The notes beneath the pieces were generated by a model that was not told where the DNA came from, ran no database searches, and saw only the letters and a list, made by a program, of their open reading frames with translations. Below, piece after piece: positions 47,246-59,100 of a DNA stretch of 64,000 nucleotides (its first letter is position 1; each line of letters begins with the position of its first letter). Location: positions 5,656,001-5,720,000 of the forward strand of contig CATNEN010000024.1 of the NCBI GenBank assembly GCA_950097015.1, in the 5' to 3' direction. The position numbers were made by a program, and so were the translations under genes. The DNA is from Macrostomum hystrix. Taxonomy: Eukaryota > Platyhelminthes > Macrostomidae.

Positions 47246-47925
47246 AAATGAATTTCAGCAGACTATTTTTTCGCATATCACAATGTAATTAATACGAATT
47301 CTTTTCCTACGGCATTAAGGCTGACTGCAACGTCAAAACAAATAAAACTGATTGTACAGAGAGCAGTCAAAGCTTCTCAGCAGAAATTTAAGCCAGTGAG
47401 CGTATCCACTGTCATACTACTAGCAATTTTTCCTCTGCACTTGTCCACCCAGCTGAGCTGATTTGCAGTTGAGTTGGAATGTGAGACAAAGTGTATTGAG
47501 GCCAGCGGCTCAGAGTGAGCAGTGAAGCGTTTGAGCACGGGAGATGGGAAAAGGTTTGGAAGAAGATCCTAAGAGTGTGGCGACCGGTTTCCCCTTAGCA
47601 TTCTTTAGGCGTCTATTTTGTCGAGCAGAAAATGAGTAAGGAGAAGCATTAAAAATGGGATATCGTCAATTACATGCAACCAACCAGCCTGGAACTTGTG
47701 TACGCTCACTCTGTGGGCAGCCTATGACTCGTTCTTTAATGACCAAAATCATGTCTGAAAAGCACAAGATTCTCGGCCAAAACATCATCTCAACATCGGA
47801 AATAATTTTTTCAAACTCAGCGTTTCTATGACAAATTCGAATATTCATTTTTTGTTCTCACTATTTTCTCATTTATATTAACTCCTAGCATTGATGTTTT
47901 CGAAAATAACGACTTGTTGTCATTC
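47246..47925. other. Unique intergenic sequence
   Basis: No gene recognised. AATAAA at 47341-47346 could serve the receptor transcript if the 21 bp array lies in its 3' UTR. Confidence 0.35.
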
Positions 47926-47929
47926 TCAT

Positions 47930-49455
47930 GATTATAATTCTCGCGATTCTCATTCTCATGATTCTCATTCTCATGATTCTCATTCTCATGAATCTCATTC
48001 TCCTGATTCTCATTCTCCTGATTCTCATTCTCATGATTCTCATTCTCCTGATTCTCATTCTCCTGATTCTCATTCTCATGAATCTCATTCTCCTGATTCT
48101 CATTCTCATGATTCTCATTCTCATGATTCTCATTCTCCTGATTCTCATTCTCATGAATCTCATTCTCCTGATTCTCATTCTCCTGATTCTCATTCTCATG
48201 ATTCTCATTCTCCTGATTCTCATTCTCCTGATTCTCATTCTCATGATTCTCATTCTCCTGATTCTTATTCTCCTGATTCTCATTCTCATGAATCTCATTC
48301 TCCTGATTCTCATTCTCCTGATTCTCATTCTCATGATTCTCATTCTCCTGATTCTTATTCTCCTGATTATCATTCTTATGATTCTCATTCTCCTGATTGT
48401 CATTCTCCTGATTCTCATTCTCATGATTGTCATTCTCCTGATTCTTATTCTCCTGATTATCATTCTTATGATTCTCATTCTCCTGATTCTCATTCTCCTG
48501 ATTCTCATTCTCATGATTCTCATTCTCCTGATTCTTATTCTCCTGATTCTCATTCTCATGAATCTCATTCTCCTGATTCTCATTCTCCTGATTCTCATTC
48601 TCATGATTCTCATTCTCCTGATTCTTATTCTCCTGATTATCATTCTCATGATTCTCATTCTCCTGATTGTCATTCTCCTGATTGTCATTCTCATGATTGT
48701 CATTCTCACAATTGGCATTCTCATGATTGTCATTCTCATGATTCTCATTCTCATGATTCTCATTCTCCTGATTCTTATTCTCCTGATTCTCATTCTCAAG
48801 ATTCTCATTCTCATGATTCTCATTCTCATGTTTCTCATTCTCATGATTCTCATTCTCCTGATTCTCATTCTCATGATTCTCATTCTCCTGATTCTTATTC
48901 TCCTGATTCTCATTCTCATGAATCTCATTCTCCTGATTCTCATTCTCCTGATTCTCATTCTCATGATTCTCATTCTCCTGATTCTTATTCTCCTGATTCT
49001 CATTCTCATGAATCTCATTCTCCTGATTCTCATTCTCCTGATTCTTATTCTCCTGATTCTTATTCTCCTGATTCTCATTCTTATGATTCTCATTCTCCTG
49101 ATTCTCATTCTCCTGATTGTCATTCTCCTGATTGTCATTCTCATGATTGTCATTCTCACAATTGGCATTCTCATGATTGTCATTCTCATGATTCTCATTC
49201 TCATGATTCTCATTCTCATGATTCTCATTCTCTGATTCTCATTCTCAAGATTCTCATTCTCATGATTCTCATTCTCTGATTCTCATTCTCAAGATTCTCA
49301 TTCTCATGATTCTCATTCTCATGATTCTCATTCTCTGATTCTCATTCTCAAGATTCTCATTCTCATGATTCTCATTCTCTGATTCTCATTCTCATGATTC
49401 TCATTCTCATGAATCTCATTCTCCTGATTCTCATTCTCAAGATTCTCATTCTAAT
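47930..49455. repeat. Minisatellite, 15 bp unit, 1.5 kb
   Basis: About 100 copies of ATTCTCATTCTCCTG, many with TCATGA in place of TCCTGA. Blocks such as the CACAATTGGCATTC marker (about 48710 and 49155) recur, showing large-block duplication. Open frames of more than 430 codons on both strands are artefacts. Confidence 0.96.
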
Positions 49456-50045
49456 GAGAATCTGTTAATTTCTGTTCACTTCTGTTCATTTTGGGATTGC
49501 CAAATCCCATTTTGCATTTTTGTTCCCAGATGAAGGAAAGTCGAGAGGAGTCATGATTGCATTCAGTCATGACGCTTCTCTCCATAAAAATGAATGCTGG
49601 AATTCCAGAACATCGCAAGCAATGAAGGCAATCGCGAGACAGACACGCAATGATCAGTTTTTCACTTCAGCGCGGGGCAAAAGAAAAAAGTCTGGTTGGA
49701 AGCTGTGCGGCGCCTGGAACCGAAAGACACAACAGCAATTTGCGCAGTGCTGTGAGGGCTAGATGGCAAAGCACTTTGCAGCGCTACTGACATCGCAACT
49801 GTTTTGTCAAGCCTCCGGGTCACTGAAATACTGCGACCTTCCGGCTGCAAGAAGATGCATATTAGCCTTTTTTGCCGAGGTGGAATTTCTCGACGGGGGC
49901 AAAGTCAGGGCTGGCACAGTCTCTGGAATATTCTCGGCGTCAGTCAAAGAAGAGTGCCTGTACGCGCCACAGAGCAATCGGAATATGGACCCGGAAAATA
50001 TGGGTAAATTAGGAACAGATGAGCAAATTCTACTGAGATTAACCC
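49456..50045. other. Unique intergenic sequence
   Basis: Short frames exist but have no homology, and one runs into the next array. Nothing is supported. Confidence 0.3.
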
Positions 50046-52835
50046 AGGCATTTATCAGACAGATGAGCAAATTCTACTGAGATTAACCCAGGCATTTATC
50101 AGACAGATGAGCAAATTCTACTGAGATTAACCCAGGCATTTATCAGACAGATGAGCAAATTCTACTGAGATTAACCCAGGCATTTATCAGACAGATGAGC
50201 AAATTCTACTGAGATTAACCCAGGCATTTATCAGACAGGTGAGCAAATTCTACTGAGATTAACCCAGGCATGTATCAGACAGGTGGGATAATTCTACTGA
50301 GATTAACCCAGGCATTTATCAGACAGGTGGGATAACTCTACTGAGATTAACCCAGGCATGTATCAGACAGGTGGGATAACTCTACTGAGATTAACCCAGG
50401 CATGTATCAGACAGGTGGGATAACTCTACTGAGATTAACCCAGGCATGTATCAGACAGGTGGGATAACTCTACTGAGATTAACCCAGGCATTTATCAGAC
50501 ACGTGAGATAACTCTACTGAGATTAACCCAGGCATTTATCAGACAGGTGGGATAACTCTACTGAGATTAACCCAGGCATTTATCAGACAGGTGGGATAAC
50601 TCTACTGAGATTAACCCAGGCATTTATCAGACAGGTGGGATAACTCTACTGAGATTAACCCAGGCATATATCAGACAGGTGAGATAACTCTACTGAGATT
50701 AACCCAGGCATGTATCAGACAGGTGGGATAACTCTACTGAGATTAACCCAGGCATTTATCAGACAGGTGGGATAACTCTACTGAGATTAACCCAGGCATA
50801 TATCAGACAGGTGGGATAACTCTACTGAGATTAACCCAGGCATTTATCAGACAGGTGGGATAACTCTACTGAGATTAACCCAGGCATTTATCAGACAGGT
50901 GGGATAACTCTACTGAGATTAACCCAGGCATGTATCAGACAGGTGGGATAACTCTACTGAGATTAACCCAGGCATTTATCAGACACGTGGGATAACTCTA
51001 CTGAGATTAACCCAGGCATTTATCAGACAGGTGGGATAACTCTACTGAGATTAACCCAGGCATTTATCAGACACGTGAGATAACTCTACTGAGATTAACC
51101 CAGGCATTTATCAGACAGGTGGGATAACTCTACTGAGATTAACCCAGGCATTTATCAGACAGGTGGGATAACTCTACTGAGATTAACCCAGGCATTTATC
51201 AGACAGGTGGGATAACTCTACTGAGATTAACCCAGGCATTTATCAGACAGGTGGGATAACTCTACTGAGATTAACCCAGGCATTTATCAGACAGGTGGGA
51301 TAACTCTACTGAGATTAACCCAGGCATTTATCAGACAGGTGAGATAACTCTACTGAGATTAACCCAGGCATTTATCAGACAGGTGGGATAACTCTACTGA
51401 GATTAACCCAGGCATATATCAGACAGGTGAGATAACTCTACTGAGATTAACCCAGGCATTTATCAGACAGGTGGGATAACTCTACTGAGATTAACCCAGG
51501 CATGTATCAGACAGGTGGGATAACTCTACTGAGATTAACCCAGGCATTTATCAGACAGATGAGCAAATTCTACTGAGATTAACCCAGGCATTTATCAGAC
51601 AGGTGAGCAAATTCTACTGAGATTAACCCAGGCATGTATCAGACACGTGAGATAACTCTACTGAGATTAACCCAGGCATTTATCAGACAGGTGGGATAAC
51701 TCTACTGAGATTAACCCAGGCATTTATCAGACAGGTGGGATAACTCTACTGAGATTAACCCAGGCATTTATCAGACAGGTGGGATAACTCTACTGAGATT
51801 AACCCAGGCATGTATCAGACAGGTGGGATAACTCTACTGAGATTAACCCAGGCATGTATCAGACAGGTGGGATAACTCTACTGAGATTAACCCAGGCATT
51901 TATCAGACACGTGAGATAACTCTACTGAGATTAACCCAGGCATTTATCAGACAGGTGGGATAACTCTACTGAGATTAACCCAGGCATTTATCAGACAGGT
52001 GGGATAACTCTACTGAGATTAACCCAGGCATGTATCAGACAGGTGGGATAACTCTACTGAGATTAACCCAGGCATTTATCAGACAGGTGGGATAACTCTA
52101 CTGAGATTAACCCAGGCATGTATCAGACAGGTGGGATAACTCTACTGAGATTAACCCAGGCATGTATCAGACAGGTGGGATAACTCTACTGAGATTAACC
52201 CAGGCATGTATCAGACAGGTGGGATAACTCTACTGAGATTAACCCAGGCATTTATCAGACAGGTGGGATAACTCTACTGAGATTAACCCAGGCATTTATC
52301 AGACAGGTGGGATAACTCTACTGAGATTAACCCAGGCATTTATCAGACAGGTGGGATAACTCTACTGAGATTAACCCAGGCATGTATCAGACAGGTGGGA
52401 TAACTCTACTGAGATTAACCCAGGCATGTATCAGACAGGTGGGATAACTCTACTGAGATTAACCCAGGCATTTATCAGACACGTGAGATAACTCTACTGA
52501 GATTAACCCAGGCATTTATCAGACAGGTGGGATAACTCTACTGAGATTAACCCAGGCATTTATCAGACAGGTGGGATAACTCTACTGAGATTAACCCAGG
52601 CATGTATCAGACAGGTGGGATAACTCTACTGAGATTAACCCAGGCATATATCAGACAGGTGAGATAACTCTACTGAGATTAACCCAGGCATTTGTCAGAC
52701 AGGTGGGATAACTCTACTGAGATTAACCCAGGCATTTATCAGACAGGTGGGATAACTCTACTGAGATTAACCCAGGCATTTGTCAGACAGGTGGGATAAC
52801 TCTACTGAGATTAACCACTCATTTGTCAGACAGGT
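50046..52835. repeat. Large minisatellite, 44 bp unit, 2.8 kb
   Basis: About 63 copies with core CTACTGAGATTAACCCAGGC followed by ATTTATCAGACAGGTGGGATAA. The first copies carry a GAGCAAATT variant that reappears near 51560-51620. Each unit has a 5' splice-site-like ACAGGTGGGA or ACAGGTGAGA. Confidence 0.97.
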
Positions 52836-53054
52836 GAGATAACTACATTCAGAAAATGGTTGCCTAAAGTATACCTTTGTCTAACGAATAGGACAAAAGG
52901 CTGTCATTGTCAGTCACCAGACACCTAATAAAATAGCAGGCTGAAGTCTAGTTGGACACAAATTGGAAAGGACTTAGCGGCTAGTTCTGATTGGTTCCTC
53001 GCAGTTAGCCATTTAAACGCCGCCTCCTGTGCAATGGGCCTCTCTTTGCGGGCA

Positions 53055-53062
53055 TATAAAAA
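53055..53062 (+). promoter_or_regulatory. TATA box, serotonin receptor gene
   Basis: TATAAAAA lies about 94 bp upstream of the ATG, with an ATTGG (inverted CCAAT) box near 52990. The spacing suggests transcription start near 53085 and a short 5' UTR of about 60 nt. Confidence 0.65.
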
Positions 53063-53148
53063 TCCTTTAAAAAGTTTATTCCGTGTCTGTTAAAGCACAT
53101 TAGTTTGGCACCCCGTGGCATTGACTTGAAGCAGAGCAGCAGTGCAAA

Positions 53149-56100
53149 ATGTTACTCAACAATAGCTACAATATTTCTGGCTTCATCAACCTGAGTTCAA
53201 TAATTGCCAATTCAAATTTTAGTCTTGGCCAGCTGACTAATGGTAGTCATGACAACGGAACTCAGGCGACGCCAATTCCGACCGTCGGATTTCAGGCTCG
53301 GTTTGGGCCGCTGCAGATTGTAATCACTAGCGTACTGCTTGGCGTCATGATTCTCTGCACCATTGTGGGCAATGTGTTCGTAGTGGCCGCCATCATCCTG
53401 GAGCGAAACCTGCAGGTGGGCACAGCTGGGGTGTCTAGGGCAATAAAATTGGACAGCATGCGGATAGAATGAGATACACTGAGATTGAACTGGATAGAAA
53501 AGCTTTAGAATTAGGTGAGTCAATTAAGTAAGCTGGGAATATAACGAATTTGGAATCGGGGTATAATGAGGATAGAATGGGTGTAGGTTGGGGTTAGAAT
53601 GGGCGTAAAAGGGGGATAAAATAGGGGTAGATTGAGAATAGAATGAGGATAGAATGATTAGAATGAGGATAGAATGGTTAGAATGTGGATAGAATACAGG
53701 TAGATTGAGGATAGAATGAGGATAGGATGATTAGAATGAGGATATAATGAGGACAGAATTATTAGAATGAGAATTGAATGAGGATAGAGTGGTCAGAATG
53801 AGGATAGAATGGTTAGGATGTGGATAGAATAGGTGTAGATTGAGAATAGAATGAAGATAGAATTATTAGAATGAGAATAGAATTATTAGAATAAGAATAT
53901 AATGAGGATCGAATGATTGGAATGAGGATATAATGAGGACAGAATTATTAGAATGAGAATTGAATGAGGATAGAGTGGTCAGAATGAGGATAGAATGGTT
54001 AGGATGTGGATAGAATAGGTGTAGATTGAGAATAGAATGAGGAGAGAACTTTTAAAATCAGAATAGAATGAGGATAGAATGGTTAGAATGAGGATAGAAT
54101 AGGAGTAGATTGCTGATAGAATGGGGGTAGATTGCTGATAGAATAGGAGTAGTTTGATGATAGAATGAGGATATAATGGAGGTAGAATGATAATAGAATG
54201 GGGGTAGAATGATAATAGAATGGGGGTAGATTGATAATAGAATGGGGGTAGAATTGAGGAAGAATGAAGATAGATTGGGAGAATGAGGATATGATTGGGG
54301 TAAAATGGGGGTAGAAGGAGTTGGGATAGGGCAGAAAGAATTATCTCGAGACAGATAGAGTCAAGAGGTTGCGAGAAGTACAAAGGTATCTCAGTCCTTG
54401 CATACCCTCATAATTAGTGCTTGAAATGTAATGTAGCGCAATAATTCGAGTTGGTATAGCAACGTTAGACTCCAGGCTTGAGTCTCTAATTAGGCCAATT
54501 TTTTCACCCAAATTTTCCCGATTTTATTCGGTAAGATCAGCCTATAAAGGGCGACACTGAAGGCAGCAATAGAGAGCGAGAGGTAGGAGACGCAATATTT
54601 TACGGTAGAGTTGGCTTCAAAGGCCACAGGCTGGACAAAGGCCATAGTTGCTACTGAAGCAGAAGGAATGGCGGATGCCGACTCTCTATCTTAGTTTTCA
54701 TTCGGTGGCATCAGTTCGCAGACGTGACCAAATTCCTTCGAGTTGAGCCGCTGCTCAGCAGGTCGAATTTGAGCAGTAGCAGCAGCAGCAGCAGTGGTGG
54801 CAGCTCCCCCTGTTTTTCTATTTGCTCCTGAATCCGAATCGGTTCCACGGTGGAGGCTGCGGCGGCGGTGACTGTCGTGTTTGTTCCTCATCATCAGATC
54901 TCCCCTGGGGATGAGAATCGGGGATTTTAGGGAAGGGAGGTGGTAGGGAGTTTTTCGACGAGAATGAAAAGAAATTGGTCTAGAGAAGCGGTCCTGGGTG
55001 GGAGGTCGCCCTGGTTTTCACTGCTGTCCAGGAAAGAAAAGGACACCCCGAATGGGTAAGTCACAGCTGCTGCTGCTGCTGCTGCTGCTGCTGCTAGTTA
55101 CTAGGGGGCACTTATTTTAGATCTCAAATATGGCCTCCCATTTGTGGCAAAGTAAGCTAGTCAGTAAACTACAAAACGGGTTTGAGAAATAATCTTGTAA
55201 GTCTTGAGCGGGGGGGCCACTGCGGTTAATCCGGATTTAGGCGAGAAGGCGCCCATGAGAGGTGTGGAACGAAAGAGGAGCGAGTGAGGGGGCGAAGGAT
55301 CACATCAACAGCACTTGCGTGTGATTAGGGGATTTATTAACTATTGCCCGCCTGGAGGATTTTTAGCTGCCGATAGAAATACTTTGCTGATTTTTTGCTG
55401 ATCAGGAAGACTGCCAGGATTTTGTTGTATGGAGAAGGGAACAGAACGATCGGGGGCATGGGAATAATGAGTGGCCCACGGCCCGAAAGGGAAGTCAAGG
55501 GTAAAGAAGAACATTATAGAGTTTGAAAAAAGGGAGCAAAAGAGGGTTAGCGAGGCCTGAGAAAATTGGTGAGAGGTGAGAAAGGGTAGGAGGAGAGACA
55601 GGGTAGGAGGAGAGACAGGGTAGGAGGAGAGACAGGGTAGGAGGAGAGACAGGGTAGGAGGAGAGACAGGGTAGGAGGAGAGACAGGGTAGGAGGAGAGA
55701 CAGGGTAGGAGGAGAGACAGGGTAGAAGGAGAGACAGGGTAGGAGGAGAGACAGGGTAAGAGGAGAGACAGGGTAAGAGGAGAGACAGGGTAAGAGGAGA
55801 GACAGTTTAGGAGGAGAGACAGGGTAGGAGGAGAGACAGGGTAGGAGGAGAGACAGGGTAGGAGGAGAGACAGGGTAGGAGGAGAGACAGGGTAGGAGGA
55901 GAGACAGGGTAGGAGGAGAGACAGGGTAGGAGGAGAGACAGGGTAGGAGGAGAGACAGGGTAGGAGGAGAGACAGTTTAGGAGGAGAGACAGGGTAGGAG
56001 GAGAGACAGGGTAGGAGGAGAGACAGGGTAAGAGGAGAGACAGGGTAAGAGGAGAGACAGGGTAAGAGGAGAGACAGTTTAGGAGGAGAGACAGGGTAGG

Positions 56101-59100
56101 AGGAGAGACAGGGTAGGAGGAGAGACAGGGTAAGCGGAGAGACAGGGTAGGAGGAGAGACAGGGTAGGAGGAGAGACAGGGTAGGAGGAGAGACAGTTTA
56201 GGAGGAGAGACAGGGTAGGAGGAGAGACAGGGTAGGAGGAGAGACAGGGTAGGAGGAGAGACAGGGTAAGAGGAGAGACAGGGTAGGAGGAGAGACAGGG
56301 TAGGAGGAGAGACAGGGTAAGAGGAGAGACAGGGTGAGAACTATTCAAAAGGTAGAGAGAGGTGAAAGGGAAGACAGATAAGGGAGAGAGGGTAGAGCGA
56401 AAGAAAAGAGGGGAGAGGAGAGTGAGAGCAGAAGAAGCAGTTGCAAATGTGTTAGCTGTGCAGCTGTGCCACCCGATCAGTACTCAGATGCAGCTCGCTT
56501 GTTGATGAGCAGAGCAGTTGAGAAGTACCAGTTGTTGGAAGAATTTTTTTCGGCCAAAAACGGTTTAATACCCTTGGGGGGGCCGCGAAAGACGAACACT
56601 TCGTAGGTTTTTTGTTAATGCTGGATGATTTCAGCGGATTCTTGAGCGCGAGTTGCCCTTCGGCTCTTTGGGGACAGTCCGGCGCTAGGGGAAAATGAGA
56701 GAGAGATGGGGAGGAAAATCCCAAATGTAGGAATTAAGCGTGGAATCGGACTGACTAGCCAGATGGCACCAGTCAGTGGAGGCGGACCTGCGTGGCGAGG
56801 AACATTTGCCTCGCAGATGCGGAAGCGCCTGGCCCAGCAGGTTTGGTTTGATTGGCGTGGCGCGCGGGGCTCTTGAAGGTCTCGGTGGGGCGGTTGATGG
56901 GTTGGGGGCGGAGTTTCACAGTGAACAGTAAAGTGCCTCGGCATAGGTGCAACACAATTATTAAATTATCATTCCATTTTGCCAGGCTCCACTCCAAGTG
57001 GCCAAATTCTGTCTGGTTTGATCGCTCTAGATTCCCATTGTTCTGCTGTTTGGGTTGGGTGAGATGGGGCTAATTGTGCGTGTGGAAAGCTGCAAAACTC
57101 ACTTTGTTAATCTCTCCGTGTACTCCGTGTCGTTTAAACCGTCCAGACAGACTCGAGTGAGAACGCTGAGTTGAGTGCACTCAGTTTGAACCTGAAGGAC
57201 AATTATGAAAGCCGCCGCTGACTGCAGCTCGGGTGATTCCAATCCAAGAATTAGCCAATAATTGAGAAGGCAGCCGTACTTAAAGCAGATTGGTAGAATA
57301 CAAAAAGTCAAGAACATTGTCCCACAGGAAATTCTCAGAAGCTATGATTAATAAAAATTATTTGTGAAAATGATTATCACATTTTTCACAAAAACCAATT
57401 CATTTTTTGTTAACCTGTTCCGTGTCAAAGCTTTACCTAGTTTTATGTACCCCTTGATGCGCCCTTTTCTGTCTTTACCCACTCCTCATTTACCCAAACA
57501 CATTACGCCTTTTACCACATTTCAACCCAGTCCCCTCATTCCACCCACCTCACGCCTTTTATCACACCTCAACCAAGTCCCCTCATTCAACCCGCCTCAC
57601 GCCTTTTACCACACTTCAACCAAGTCCCCTCATTCCACCCACCTCATGCCTTTTATCACACCTCAACCAAGTCCCCTCATTTCACCCACCTCATGCCTTT
57701 TATCACACCTCAACCAAGTCCCCTCACTCCACCCACCTCATGCCTTTTATCACACCTCAACCAAGTCCCCTCATTCCACCCGCCTCATGCCTTTTATCAC
57801 ACCTAGACCAAGTTCCCTTATTCCGCCCACATTACGCCTTTTACCACACTTCAACCCAGTCACTTCATTCCACCCACCTCACGCCTCCTCTGCTTACAGA
57901 GCGTCTCAAACTACCTGATCCTGAGCCTGGCCGTGGCAGACCTGATGGTTGCCACCCTGGTGATGCCAATCTGCGCCCTGAAGGAGATGTCCAAAGTCTG
58001 GTGGCTCGGTGAGTTGCGCAGTCAGTTGAGCAGTGCTCAGTAAAATTACTCGCAAGGCAATAATTTGCCACGCTTTTGAGTGACAGCAGAACTGGTGCAC
58101 TATTCAAATAAGTCCAATATTATCATGGCCAGTTGGTTTCGCTGTGTCAATCCTGCTAACTTGCCCAACTCCTAGTAACTCCCCGTCTCTTTGGCCAGCA
58201 GATGACCCAGCAGATAAATTTAGTTCGGGCCAGTGTCCTATGCAGCTGCTGTGTCGGCTTCATATGTGCCTTTATCTATTTCCAACTCCGAGTCTAATGG
58301 CTCTATATTGAATGACAGTGTCTCGTTACAAGTGTAAAACTTCTCAAGCTTTGAGCTGTTCTTTGCTAGGCCTACGCAGCAATAAGCCGCAAAGCCAGCC
58401 GCAGAGAGTATTGTGCTGTCGAGTGCGTTTTCTTGTCCGTTAACGCCATCACAGATAGTGCCCGGGGTTCGATATTACAACCCGTCGGGTGGTAACTGAA
58501 GCCTCGATCGGCCTGTCTGACTGTCAGACAGCCTTTCTCTATGCATCTATGCGATAGGAATGCGGGCACAAGCATTTTAAAACACACACAAAACCTCCTG
58601 GATCGCAATGTCCCGCGGCCTCATCAGTCAACTACTTTTTTCTCCTACCTTTCTCTCCGCGTCCTCGTCTCCCTGCGCCATCCCCACACATTTTTTTTCA
58701 AACATCCGGCGCGCTAAAAGACAGACGGCTGCGCACGTGGCCGCTGAACTATTAGGATCTGGCTGGGAGAGACGGAGAGAGACAGGAAGACAGGCCTTTC
58801 CATGCCGCAGCTTGGAGCGGGTGTGAGGGCTTTGGGGAAATAAGCTGGTCAAGGACGGAAGGATGGCGAGCGCAGATGAGGAGGTAGCAACAGTTTCGGA
58901 ACAAAAACCGTGGCTGGGATGGCCAGCTCGAGCCCTCTCCTTTCAAACCTGTCGGATTTACAAAAAAATTAGAAAAAACTCTCATAAGAAGAGGTCTTAG
59001 AGACAGAGAGTGGGAGAAAGGAAGCAGGAATACGGGGAGGCAAGGTGGGAGCAGGGAAGCCGAGAGGCGTTCCCGATCCCCCGGTGGGGAATGGATCGGC

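Noticed and set aside
47885-49279. Open frames of 435-462 codons on both strands
   Set aside because: 15 bp array artefacts (SHSHDSHSPD-type and MRIRRMRIMR-type repeats).
49763-50080. 105-codon + frame beginning MAKHFAALLTSQ
   Set aside because: It runs into the 44 bp array, has no recognised domain and no splice or promoter support.
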